From: Burkholderia sp. BCC0506
GTDB lineage: Bacteria; Pseudomonadota; Gammaproteobacteria; Burkholderiales; Burkholderiaceae
NCBI RefSeq assembly: GCF_902833145.1
Contig: NZ_CADFEN010000006.1
Coordinates: 248,001-312,000, forward strand
DNA: 64,000 nt
Reading direction: 5' to 3'
This document shows positions 8,138 through 15,404 of this stretch, piece after piece; the stretch's first letter is position 1; each line of letters opens with the position of its first letter. The notes under the pieces were generated by a model that saw nothing but the letters and a program-made list of their open reading frames with translations, ran no database searches and had not been told where the DNA came from. A program made the position numbers and the translations under genes.

Positions 8138-9157
8138 TCACTTGCGGTCGACGATCACCTGGTCGAACGTGCCGCCATCGGCGAAATGGGTCTTCTGCGC
8201 ATTCGCCCAGCTGCCGAAAACCTGCTCGACGCTGAATGTCTTCAGCGCCTTGAACTCGGCCGCATGCTTCTTCAGCACGGCCGCGTCGCGCGGGCGCAGA
8301 TGGTGCTGCGCGATGATTTCCTGCGCTGGCGGCGTGTACAGGTAGTCGAGATACGCCTGCGCGACCTTGCGCGTGCCTTTCTTGTCGACCACCTTGTCGA
8401 CGACGGCGACGGGCGGCTCCGCGAGGATGCTCGCCGACGGATACACGGCGTCGAACTGCGCGCCCGATGCGCCCGTGTCCATCAGCGCGACTTCGTTCTC
8501 GAACGTGACGAGCACGTCGCCGATGCCGCGCTGCGTGAACGTGGTCGTCGCGCCGCGGCCGCCCGAATCGAGCACCGGCACGTTGCGGAAGATCGCCTTC
8601 TCGAAGTCGAGCGCCTGCTGGTCGGTCGCGCCCTTCTGCTTCTGGAAGCCCCAGGCGGCCAGATACGCATAACGGCCGTTGCCCGACGTCTTCGGGTTCG
8701 CGATGATCACCTGGACGCCCGGCTTCGCGAGATCGCTCCAGTCCTTGATCGCCTTCGGGTTGCCCTTGCGCACGAGGAACACCATCGTCGTCGAGTACGG
8801 CGAGCTGTTGTCCGGGAAGCGCGCGCGCCAGTCCTTCGGCAGCAACTGGCCGCGCTCGGCGAGCAGGTCGATGTCGTTCGGCTGGTTCATCGTCACGACG
8901 TCGGCCTGCAGCCCCTGCAGCACCGACAGCGCCTGCGCGCTCGACGCGCCGTGCGACTGCTTGATCGTGACCGTCTCGCCGGTCTGCTGCTTGTAGGCGG
9001 CGGCAAAGCTCGCGTTGATGTCCTTGTACAGTTCGCGCGTCACGTCGTACGACACGTTCAGGATCGACGTGTCCGCGTGCGCGGCCGTCGCCGCCACGAC
9101 CAGCGCCGCCGCCGCGCCCGTGTGCAGCCAGCGGCCGATCCCCTTGATGCTTGCCAT
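8138..9157 (-). CDS. sbp: Sulfate/thiosulfate ABC transporter substrate-binding protein
   Basis: A 339-residue periplasmic protein. The signal peptide has a hydrophobic AAAALVVAATAAHA core with cleavage expected near residue 28, and the mature part begins ADTSILNVSYDVTRELYKD, the signature of Sbp/CysP. Further family blocks are IKQSHGASSAQA, DVVTMNQPNDID and ANPKTSGNGRYAYLAAW. It should capture sulfate for the CysTWA permease, but no cysT, cysW or cysA is adjacent, so it works with a transporter encoded elsewhere. A terminator follows immediately. A CysB-regulated promoter would be expected upstream; I could not identify a convincing site. Confidence 0.93.
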   Translation of the reverse strand: MASIKGIGRWLHTGAAAALVVAATAAHADTSILNVSYDVTRELYKDINASFAAAYKQQTGETVTIKQSHGASSAQALSVLQGLQADVVTMNQPNDIDLLAERGQLLPKDWRARFPDNSSPYSTTMVFLVRKGNPKAIKDWSDLAKPGVQVIIANPKTSGNGRYAYLAAWGFQKQKGATDQQALDFEKAIFRNVPVLDSGGRGATTTFTQRGIGDVLVTFENEVALMDTGASGAQFDAVYPSASILAEPPVAVVDKVVDKKGTRKVAQAYLDYLYTPPAQEIIAQHHLRPRDAAVLKKHAAEFKALKTFSVEQVFGSWANAQKTHFADGGTFDQVIVDRK

Positions 9158-9373
9158 CGTGATATGCCCCGTTTCCAGTGGTGGTGAATGTGCGTGACCG
9201 TGCGCGTACGCGCTGTCATCGAAACGTAAGCGGGCATTCTAGCGGCCGGGTGCGCCGTGCCTTCCAATCAGTGGTGGAAAGCAAATCTCGAATTCTGCTA
9301 AGCGGCGGCCGGGGCTCGCACGCGCCGCCGCCCCGGTGTTAAGATCGCCGCTCAGCCCACTCACGGTTCATCC

Positions 9374-9469
9374 ATGTCCGCTCTCCCGCGCTCGCCCTCG
9401 ATCCTCGCCGCCGTCGCGGCAGGTGCGCGCGCGGCCGGGCTGAAACTGAAAAAACGACTCCTCGACTGA
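9374..9469 (+). CDS. Possible 31-residue leader peptide
   Basis: The frame starts ATG at 9374 (MSALPRSPSILAAV) and ends GLKLKKRLLD with TGA at 9467-9469. Three lysine codons (AAA at 9443, 9449 and 9452) sit within the last nine codons, and the stop codon lies inside the left arm of a strong hairpin. That arrangement resembles amino-acid attenuator leaders. No clear Shine-Dalgarno sequence precedes it, so translation is unproven. It could also be a chance frame. Confidence 0.35.
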   Translation: MSALPRSPSILAAVAAGARAAGLKLKKRLLD

Positions 9470-9520
9470 CGGGGACGTCGCGTCCCGTCAGGCGAATGCC
9501 GGACGGGATGCCCGCAGGTC
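9466..9520 (+). promoter_or_regulatory. Candidate attenuator with mutually exclusive hairpins
   Basis: Segment 1 CTGACGGG(G)ACG (9466-9477) pairs with segment 2 CGTCCCGTCAG (9481-9491): 11 base pairs with one bulged G and loop TCG. Segment 2 can instead pair through CCCGTC (9484-9489) with segment 3 GACGGG (9502-9507). Segment 3 can pair through CGGG with CCCG at 9511-9514, ahead of a T-rich stretch GTTTCTTTC (9521-9529). The last hairpin is short, so terminator strength is doubtful. Confidence 0.4.
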
Positions 9521-9608
9521 GTTTCTTTCTCCTTGCACGCACGCCTCGCTCCGGCACCCCGCCGGCGGAACGGTTCCTTCCCACTCCGTTTCCACCATGA
9601 GGCTTTGC

Positions 9609-10502
9609 ATGAACACACGTTTCGAAGGTATCTGGCTGCCGATCATCACGCCGTTCCACCACGGCGAGGTCGACCATGCGGCGCTCGCGCGACTCGCGCG
9701 CCACTATGCGGCCGCGAGCATCGCGGGCTTCGTCGCGGGCGCGACGACCGGTGAAGGCGTGCTGCTCGACGCGCGCGAACAGGATGCGGTGTTCGCGACG
9801 CTGCGCGACGCGGCGCCCGCGCTGCCGATCGTCGTCGGGCTGACCGCGAGCGCGACGCACTTCGCGGCCGCGCGTGCACGCGAACTCGCGGCGCTGCGCC
9901 CGGACGGGCTGCTCGTCACGCCGCCCGTCTACGTGCGGCCGACGCAGGACGGCATCCGCCGCCATGTCGAGGCGATCGTCGACGCGGCCGACCTGCCGGT
10001 GCTCGTCTACAACATCCCGTACCGCACCGGCGTGAACGTCGAACTGGAGACGCTGCAGGCGCTTGCGCGCGATGCGCGCGTCGCCGGCATCAAGGAATGC
10101 GGCGGCACGCTCGAGCGGATGAGCCGGCTCGTGCACGACACGCCGCTCGCGATCCTGTCCGGCGACGACAACCAGAACTTCGCGGCGATGTGCGCGGGCG
10201 CGCACGGCGCGATCGCGAGCAGCGCGCACGTGCTGCCCGAGTGGCATGTGCGGATTCATGCGTGGCTGCGCGACGGGCGGCTCGCCGACGCGCGGCGCCT
10301 GTCGGTCGCGCTGCAGCCGCTCGTCGCGGCGCTGTTCGCGGAACCGAACCCGGCGCCGGTGAAGGCCGTGCTGGCCGCGCAAGGATGGTGCGAGGACGGG
10401 TTGCGGCTGCCGTTCGTGCCGGCGAGCGACGGGTTGCGAGAGCGGTTAGCTGCGATTTGCGCGGCGCTCGAAGCGTCCGCGCGAACGACAGCAGCGGCAT
10501 AG
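9609..10502 (+). CDS. DapA-family aldolase (4-hydroxy-tetrahydrodipicolinate synthase-like)
   Basis: A 297-residue TIM-barrel enzyme of the DHDPS/N-acetylneuraminate lyase superfamily. Hallmarks are IWLPIITPF at the start, GATTGEG (the GxxGE motif) near residue 43, the catalytic tyrosine in LVYNIPYRTGVN near residue 137, and the Schiff-base lysine in GIKECGG near residue 165. The ATG at 9609 has GAGG seven bases upstream and is preferred over ATG 9597. DapA condenses pyruvate with aspartate semialdehyde for lysine; this gene is not among other lysine genes, and Burkholderia carry several paralogues, so a sugar-acid or hydroxyproline-type aldolase role is equally possible. The leader with lysine codons would favour a lysine link if real. 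Confidence 0.82.
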   Translation: MNTRFEGIWLPIITPFHHGEVDHAALARLARHYAAASIAGFVAGATTGEGVLLDAREQDAVFATLRDAAPALPIVVGLTASATHFAAARARELAALRPDGLLVTPPVYVRPTQDGIRRHVEAIVDAADLPVLVYNIPYRTGVNVELETLQALARDARVAGIKECGGTLERMSRLVHDTPLAILSGDDNQNFAAMCAGAHGAIASSAHVLPEWHVRIHAWLRDGRLADARRLSVALQPLVAALFAEPNPAPVKAVLAAQGWCEDGLRLPFVPASDGLRERLAAICAALEASARTTAAA

Positions 10503-10522
10503 GGTTCCACACCAAAACGGTT

Positions 10523-10903
10523 TCAGACCGTCAAAATCCGGGAAGCACCATACTGCGAAAGAAGGCCGTCCGCGGTAACAAGCAACAGCGGTTCGTACCA
10601 TGCCTGTGCGACGAGCAGCCGGTCGAACGGATCGAGATGGTAGTGGGGGAGATGGCGCACGGCCGCGCCGTGCGCCATTCGAACCGGCAGTTCGCGGTAC
10701 TCGCTCGGGTTGATCTTGTCGACCAAACGATCCACATCGACATCCAGCTTTCCCTTCCCGGCCTTGATCGCCACTTCCCAGATGCTCGCGCTGCTAACGA
10801 ACACTTCATCGGCAGCGGTAATCAGACTGCGCGCGCGAGCGCTCAGCTTCGGATCGTTCGCCACCGCCCAGAGAAAGATGTGCGTATCGAACAGCAGCCG
10901 CAT
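10523..10903 (-). CDS. Type II toxin, PIN-domain ribonuclease (VapC-like)
   Basis: A 126-residue protein starting MRLLFDTHIFLWAVAND. Acidic residues of the PIN active site are visible: Asp in LLFDTH (residue 6), Glu in SIWEVAIK (about 43), Asp in HLDPFDRLLVAQA (about 93) and Asp in LVTADG (about 113). PIN toxins cleave RNA, often tRNA, using magnesium. Its ATG shares one base with the TAA of the upstream antitoxin, a translational-coupling arrangement typical of these operons. The gene is convergent with the DapA-like gene, 20 bases apart. Confidence 0.9.
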   Translation of the reverse strand: MRLLFDTHIFLWAVANDPKLSARARSLITAADEVFVSSASIWEVAIKAGKGKLDVDVDRLVDKINPSEYRELPVRMAHGAAVRHLPHYHLDPFDRLLVAQAWYEPLLLVTADGLLSQYGASRILTV

Positions 10904-11130
10904 TACTTCCCCATGAATGCGGCCAGTTCTTCGACGGAAAGCGGTGCATCGAAATCGTGGGCGATCCACATTTGTCCCTCAAGGGCACCGAATGGGTGAA
11001 TCGGCCTGAGCGGCACGAGCCGGACCGACTGCTTGCCGGCCTGTGTAATCACGACACGTTCGCCGGCAATTGCGGCATCGAGAAGCCGCTGCAGATCGAG
11101 CGCGGCTTCGGGCACCGTGGCAACTTGCAT
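10903..11130 (-). CDS. Type II antitoxin, Phd/YefM family
   Basis: A 75-residue protein, MQVATVPEAALDLQRLLDA, followed by GERVVITQAGKQSVRLVPL. This is the N-terminal fold of Phd/YefM DNA-binding antitoxins; the C-terminal WIAHDFDAPLSVEELAAFMG would wrap the PIN toxin. Start 11130 is chosen because GGAG lies six bases before it; in-frame ATGs at 11142 and 11157 are alternatives. The family represses its own operon by binding DNA as a dimer, so an operator should lie in 11131-11170. Confidence 0.88.
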   Translation of the reverse strand: MQVATVPEAALDLQRLLDAAIAGERVVITQAGKQSVRLVPLRPIHPFGALEGQMWIAHDFDAPLSVEELAAFMGK

Positions 11131-11236
11131 GATGGGCTCCATTGGTTGACCCACCATTGTTACGACATTCGCGTCATTGCTCCAATAGGCCAAACGTCCA
11201 GCCGCCCGGACACTGGCGGGCTCGCGCCCCCGGGAA

Positions 11237-12289
11237 TCACGCCGCAAGTGCCCCCTGCGTCGCATCCCGCACCGCCTGCGTCACGATCCGTGCAAGCCGC
11301 TCGACCGTCGGCGTCGCCGACGACGTGCGCCGCAGCAGGATCAGCGGCAGGCTCGGCAGCGCGGGCAGCCCGAACGACGCGGCATCGAGCACGCGCACCG
11401 ACGCGGGCAGCCCGTAATGCGAGCGCACCGTGAGCCCGAGGCCGGCTGCCGCCGCCGCCCATAGCCCGGCCAGGCTCGGCGTCGTGAACGCGACGCGCCA
11501 CGGCACGCCGGCACGGTCGAGCGCATCGGTCGCCGCGCCGAAGAACCGGCACGGCCGGTCGAACACGACGAGCGGCAACGGCTCGCCCGTCGCCCGCGCG
11601 GTACGACCGCCGGTGTCACCGACCCCGCCCTCCACTGCCGCATTCCCGCCCCGATCCGGCACGCCGGCCCCCTCGCCCGCCACCGCGCCGATCCATTGCA
11701 TCGGCACCTGCGCGATCGCTTCGCTGTCGATCCCCGCCCGCGACACGAGCGCCGCCGACGCCGGATCGCCCCACACGAGCGCCAGATCGAGCTGGTTCGC
11801 ATCGAGCCGGTCGAGCAGGTCGGCATTGCGCGCCACGCGCGCCTCGATCTTCACCTTCGGATGCGCGCGCGCGAACCGCCCGAGCACGTCGGGCAGGATC
11901 GCCTCGCCGAAATCCTCCTGCAGCCCGACGCGTACCCAGCCGTCGAGATTCACGCCGCGCACGGCCGCGGCCGCCTCGTCGTTCAGCTCGATCATCCGCC
12001 GCGCGTAGCGCAGCATCGCGTCGCCGGCGTCGGTCAGCGCGAGCCCGCGCCCGACCTTCACGAACAGCGGCGTGCCGGCCTGCTCCTCGAGCTTGCGGAT
12101 CTGCGCGCTCACCGCCGACGACGAGCGCGCGACGCGGTCGGCCGCCTTCGCGAAACTGCCGAGATCCACGCCCGCGACGAGGCTGCGCAACGCCGCGACA
12201 TCGAAGTTGGGCCGCGCCAGCGCGGCATCGGCCCCTGCGAGCGGCGCGCCGCCGTCGCGCGGAATGTCTTGTCGGGGCATCTCAATCAT
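11237..12289 (-). CDS. LysR-family transcriptional regulator, divergent from MFS transporter
   Basis: A 350-residue regulator, slightly longer than usual because of a 28-residue N-terminal extension before the helix-turn-helix (VDLGSFAKAADRVARSSSAVSAQIRKLE). The effector domain begins near residue 115 (VRVGLQEDFGEAILPDVL). An unusual glycine-rich insert (residues 205-230, GEGAGVPDRGGNAAVEG) interrupts the effector domain. It is transcribed away from the MFS gene across a 97-base gap, the classic LysR arrangement for controlling the neighbour. The ligand is unknown. Confidence 0.9.
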   Translation of the reverse strand: MIEMPRQDIPRDGGAPLAGADAALARPNFDVAALRSLVAGVDLGSFAKAADRVARSSSAVSAQIRKLEEQAGTPLFVKVGRGLALTDAGDAMLRYARRMIELNDEAAAAVRGVNLDGWVRVGLQEDFGEAILPDVLGRFARAHPKVKIEARVARNADLLDRLDANQLDLALVWGDPASAALVSRAGIDSEAIAQVPMQWIGAVAGEGAGVPDRGGNAAVEGGVGDTGGRTARATGEPLPLVVFDRPCRFFGAATDALDRAGVPWRVAFTTPSLAGLWAAAAAGLGLTVRSHYGLPASVRVLDAASFGLPALPSLPLILLRRTSSATPTVERLARIVTQAVRDATQGALAA

Positions 12290-12386
12290 CCTGTTTTATC
12301 GAACGATTCATTAAAAACTTTCCGATTTTCAGGATGAATGTAGGCCGCCAGACTATGGACGTCAACGTCGAACCAGGCCTGCCGTC
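12290..12386. promoter_or_regulatory. Divergent LysR/MFS promoter region
   Basis: This 97-base AT-richer gap contains ATTCAT (12306-12311) and ATGAAT (12334-12339), inverted arms separated by 22 bases, around an A-rich centre. It is the natural place for the LysR binding site and both promoters. Exact elements are not resolved. Confidence 0.45.
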
Positions 12387-13670
12387 ATGGATACCTCCTG
12401 CATCGCTTCCCCCTCTTCGCCTGCCCGCGGCGTGCGCGGGCCCGCCCACCGCTGGCGCGTGCTGGCCGCCGGCGTCGCCGCAAACATGAGCTTTTCGGCC
12501 GCCGCGGCCGGCATCCCGACCACGGCCGTGTGGATGCGCACCGCCTATCAGCTCGACAACGGCGCGCTCGGCCTCGTGGTGGGCGCGCTCGGCTTCGGCG
12601 TCGCGCTGTCCGAACTGCCGTGGGGCATCGCCGCCGACCGCTTCGGCGACCGCCGCGTGCTGCTGACCGGGCTCGTCGCGACGGCCGCGATGCTCGCGCT
12701 GATGATGTACACGACCGTCCCGAGCGCGCACGCGGTGCCGCCGCTGATGCGCGTCGTCGCGGCGATGTGCTGCGTCGGCCTGCTCGGCGGCAGCGTGAAC
12801 GGCTCGAGCGGGCGCGCGGTGATGCGCTGGTTCGGCGAGCGCGAGCGCGGGCTCGCGATGAGCATCCGCCAGACGGCCGTGCCGCTTGGCGGCGGCCTCG
12901 GCGCGGCGCTGCTGCCGTCGCTTGCCTCGCATGCCGGTTTCGCCGCGGTGTTCGGGGCGCTGATGCTGCTGTGCGCGGGATCGGCCGCGCTCACCTGGCG
13001 CTGGCTGCACGAGCCGCCCGCCGGGCCGGCCGCGGCGCACGTCGCGACGCCTCGTGTCGCATCTCCGGCCACGCGACGTCCGCCGGCCGCCGGCCAGGCG
13101 CGCAACCCGCTCGCGCGCGGCCCCGTGTGGCGCATCGTGCTCGGCATCGGCCTGTTGTGCGCGCCGCAGTTCGCGGTACTCACGTTCGCGACGGTATTCC
13201 TGCACGACTTCGGCCGGCTGGGCCTTGCCGGCATCAGCGCGGCGATGGTCGCACTGCAGCTCGGCGCGATGGTGATGCGCGTCTGGAGCGGCCGCCACAC
13301 CGACCGGCACGGCAACCGGCGCGCGTACCTGCGCGGTTCCGTGATCGTCGCGGCCGGGTCGTTCGCGCTGCTCGCGGCGGCGACGGCCGGCAGCCCGCCT
13401 GTGCCGGTCGCCGCGATCGTCGCGATTCTCGTGTTCGCCGGCATCTGCGTGTCGGCATGGCACGGCGTCGCGTACACCGAGCTCGCGACGCTCGCGGGCG
13501 CGGACCACGCGGGCACCGCGCTCGGGATGGCAAACACGATCGTCTACCTCGGGCTGTTCGCGACGCCGCTCGCGATCGCGCCGCTGCTCGCGGCAAGTTC
13601 GTGGAGCGTCGTGTGGCTCGCGGCGGCGCTGGTCGCGGGCGCGACCTATCCGCTGTTCGCGGCGAAATAG
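12387..13670 (+). CDS. Major facilitator superfamily transporter
   Basis: A 427-residue inner-membrane protein with about twelve hydrophobic segments. The loop 2-3 motif of the superfamily appears as GIAADRFGDRRVLLTG near residue 80, and a half-repeat version as WSGRHTDRHGNRRAYLRG near residue 300. The first segment contains GVAANMSFSAAAAGIP. Substrate cannot be assigned; similarity in layout is to the CynX/NimT and YbfB-like exporters and importers. Expression is probably controlled by the divergent LysR gene. A long overlapping frame on the opposite strand is a GC-bias shadow. Confidence 0.88.
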   Translation: MDTSCIASPSSPARGVRGPAHRWRVLAAGVAANMSFSAAAAGIPTTAVWMRTAYQLDNGALGLVVGALGFGVALSELPWGIAADRFGDRRVLLTGLVATAAMLALMMYTTVPSAHAVPPLMRVVAAMCCVGLLGGSVNGSSGRAVMRWFGERERGLAMSIRQTAVPLGGGLGAALLPSLASHAGFAAVFGALMLLCAGSAALTWRWLHEPPAGPAAAHVATPRVASPATRRPPAAGQARNPLARGPVWRIVLGIGLLCAPQFAVLTFATVFLHDFGRLGLAGISAAMVALQLGAMVMRVWSGRHTDRHGNRRAYLRGSVIVAAGSFALLAAATAGSPPVPVAAIVAILVFAGICVSAWHGVAYTELATLAGADHAGTALGMANTIVYLGLFATPLAIAPLLAASSWSVVWLAAALVAGATYPLFAAK

Positions 13671-13724
13671 CCGCCGCCGTTCCACGCGGGCGTCACGGCA
13701 CCGGCCCCGACACCCGCGCGCTCG

Positions 13725-14363
13725 TCAGGCCGCCTCGCGCGCCAGCGCGCGTCGTGCGGCCGGTCGCTCGGCCTCGCGCTGCGCATGAGCCGTCCAGGCG
13801 GGGTGCCGCGTCATGTCGAACCCGATCGCGACGCCCCAGCGATACAGCACGAGCAGGAACGGATCGACGATCGAATGCGCGCCGGGCTCGGCCCACGTGC
13901 GGCCGTCGGCGAGCGCGGTTTCGATCGACGCGTTCGCCGCGTCGATCGTGCTGCGCCCGTGCGCGCTGACCGCGCCGTGCAGGGCCGGATCGCCGATGAA
14001 GCGGCCCGGCCGCCACAGCGCGCCGTAGCCGACGCCGTGCACCCAGCCGACCAGCCAGGCGAGCCATTCGTGACACCGCGCCTCGCGCAGCGGATCGCCG
14101 AGCGGCAGCAATTGCGCATCCGGATAACGGCGCGCGAGGTACGTGAGGATCGCCGGCGTTTCGGTCAGCACGCGCGGCTCGCCCGGAATCGCGAGCACGG
14201 GTACGCGCGCTTTCGGATTGATCGCGAGATAGCGCGCTTCGAGGTTCTGCCGCTCGCGCACGGACACGATCTCGACGTCGAACGGCGCGCCGGTTTCCTC
14301 CAGCGCGATGTGGGCGGCGAGCGAGCAGGCGCCCGGCGAAAGATAGAGACGATAGGCGTTCAT
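13725..14363 (-). CDS. Glutathione S-transferase family protein
   Basis: A 212-residue protein starting MNAYRLYLSPGACSLAAHIALEE. The SPGACS motif near residue 9 carries the serine or cysteine typical of beta-class bacterial GSTs. KARVPVLAI (cis-Pro) and LTETPAILTYLARRYP follow. The helical domain contains HSIVDPFLLVLYRW. The open frame extends far upstream, but the ATG at 14363 matches the family start. It is divergent from the LysR gene at 14475 with a perfect ATTAGT/ACTAAT dyad between them, so the regulator very likely controls it. Substrate unknown. Confidence 0.9.
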   Translation of the reverse strand: MNAYRLYLSPGACSLAAHIALEETGAPFDVEIVSVRERQNLEARYLAINPKARVPVLAIPGEPRVLTETPAILTYLARRYPDAQLLPLGDPLREARCHEWLAWLVGWVHGVGYGALWRPGRFIGDPALHGAVSAHGRSTIDAANASIETALADGRTWAEPGAHSIVDPFLLVLYRWGVAIGFDMTRHPAWTAHAQREAERPAARRALAREAA

Positions 14364-14453
14364 GGCGGTGTGGCCCGACGGGTAGTGGAAAACGGAACCG
14401 AGTGTAGGAACGCACACCGATGCGCGACAAACGATGAATTGTCGTGCTCGGAC

Positions 14454-14468
14454 ATTAGTGTTACTAAT
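14454..14468. promoter_or_regulatory. LysR-type operator ATTAGT-N3-ACTAAT
   Basis: The 15 bases from 14454 form a perfect inverted repeat of six bases around GTT and fit the T-N11-A LysR consensus. The site is just upstream of the LysR start (14475) and 91 bases from the divergent GST start. Confidence 0.65.
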
Positions 14469-14474
14469 ACCCGC

Positions 14475-15395
14475 ATGCGACGCATCCACCTCCCCCCGCT
14501 CCAGACGCTGCGCGCGTTCGAGGCCGCCGTGCGGCTGCAGAGCTTCACGCGCGCGGCCGACGAACTCGCGCTCACGCAAGGCGCGGTCAGCCAGCACATC
14601 CGCGCGCTCGAGGCGCAGCTCGGCTATCCGCTGTTCACGCGCGAACGCAACGGCGCGACGCCGACGCACGCCGCGCATGCGCTCGCGCTGCAGGTGCGCC
14701 AGGGCCTCAGCGTGCTCGAACGCGCGTTCGAGCCGGCGCTGCCGGTGCGCCGCCGCCCACGCACCTGCGACGCGACGCTGAACGTGAGCGTGCTGCCGAG
14801 CGTCGCCGAGCGCTGGCTCGCGCCGCGCCTGCCGCGCTTCTCGGCCGCGCATCCGCACATCGCGATCGCACTGCATCCGGACGTGGCGCTCGCGCCGCTG
14901 CGCAAGCGCGACCGCATCGACGTCGCGCTGCGCTACGGGCCGGGCACGTGGCCCGGTGTCGTCGCCGAGAAGCTGATGAACGAGACGATCTTTCCGGTTG
15001 CGAGCCCCGCGTACCGCAATCGCGACGGCGTCGCGCCGCGCACGCCGGCCGATCTCGTGCGCGCGACGCTGCTGCGCCATCCCGCGCAGCCGTGGGAACC
15101 GTGGTTCCAGGCCGCGCGGCTCGACCTCACCGAATCCGCGCGCGCGCCGCGCTTCACCGACGTGAACGCGCTGATCGACGCGGCGCGGCAAGGCCGCGGC
15201 GTCGCGCTCGCGCGCCGCTCGCTGATCGAGCCCGAGCTCGCGGACGGCACGCTCGTGCGCGTGTCGAGCGTGCGCATCGCCGACGTATATGCGCACTACG
15301 TCGTGTGGCGCCCCGGCCATCCGCGCGAAGCGGCGATCCGCACGTGGCTCGACTGGCTGCGCAGCGAAGTGCGGCGCAAGACGCCGCGCCGCTGA
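14475..15395 (+). CDS. LysR-family transcriptional regulator (GcvA-like)
   Basis: A 306-residue protein, MRRIHLPPLQTLRAFEAAVRL, with the helix-turn-helix SFTRAADELALTQGAVSQHIRALE at residues 21-44. The effector-binding domain follows from about residue 92 (LNVSVLPSVAERWLAPRLPRF), with RIDVALRYGPGTWPG as in GcvA/AmpR-type members. The open frame continues far upstream, but this ATG fits the family exactly. It probably autoregulates and controls the divergent GST gene through the dyad at 14454. Confidence 0.92.
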   Translation: MRRIHLPPLQTLRAFEAAVRLQSFTRAADELALTQGAVSQHIRALEAQLGYPLFTRERNGATPTHAAHALALQVRQGLSVLERAFEPALPVRRRPRTCDATLNVSVLPSVAERWLAPRLPRFSAAHPHIAIALHPDVALAPLRKRDRIDVALRYGPGTWPGVVAEKLMNETIFPVASPAYRNRDGVAPRTPADLVRATLLRHPAQPWEPWFQAARLDLTESARAPRFTDVNALIDAARQGRGVALARRSLIEPELADGTLVRVSSVRIADVYAHYVVWRPGHPREAAIRTWLDWLRSEVRRKTPRR

Positions 15396-15404
15396 CGCCG
15401 ACGC

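Larger units (their letters stand above)
9158..9608. other. Leader region upstream of the DapA-like gene
   Basis: This 451-base gap between the divergent sbp and dapA-like genes contains a 31-codon reading frame (9374-9469), a strong hairpin (9466-9491) and complementary segments to 9520, described separately. An AT-rich patch at 9275-9305 may hold the sbp promoter. Confidence 0.5.

Noticed and set aside
13785-14474. N-terminal extension of the LysR gene
   Set aside because: The frame is open upstream, but this part is antisense to the GST gene and the LysR helix-turn-helix begins right after ATG 14475.
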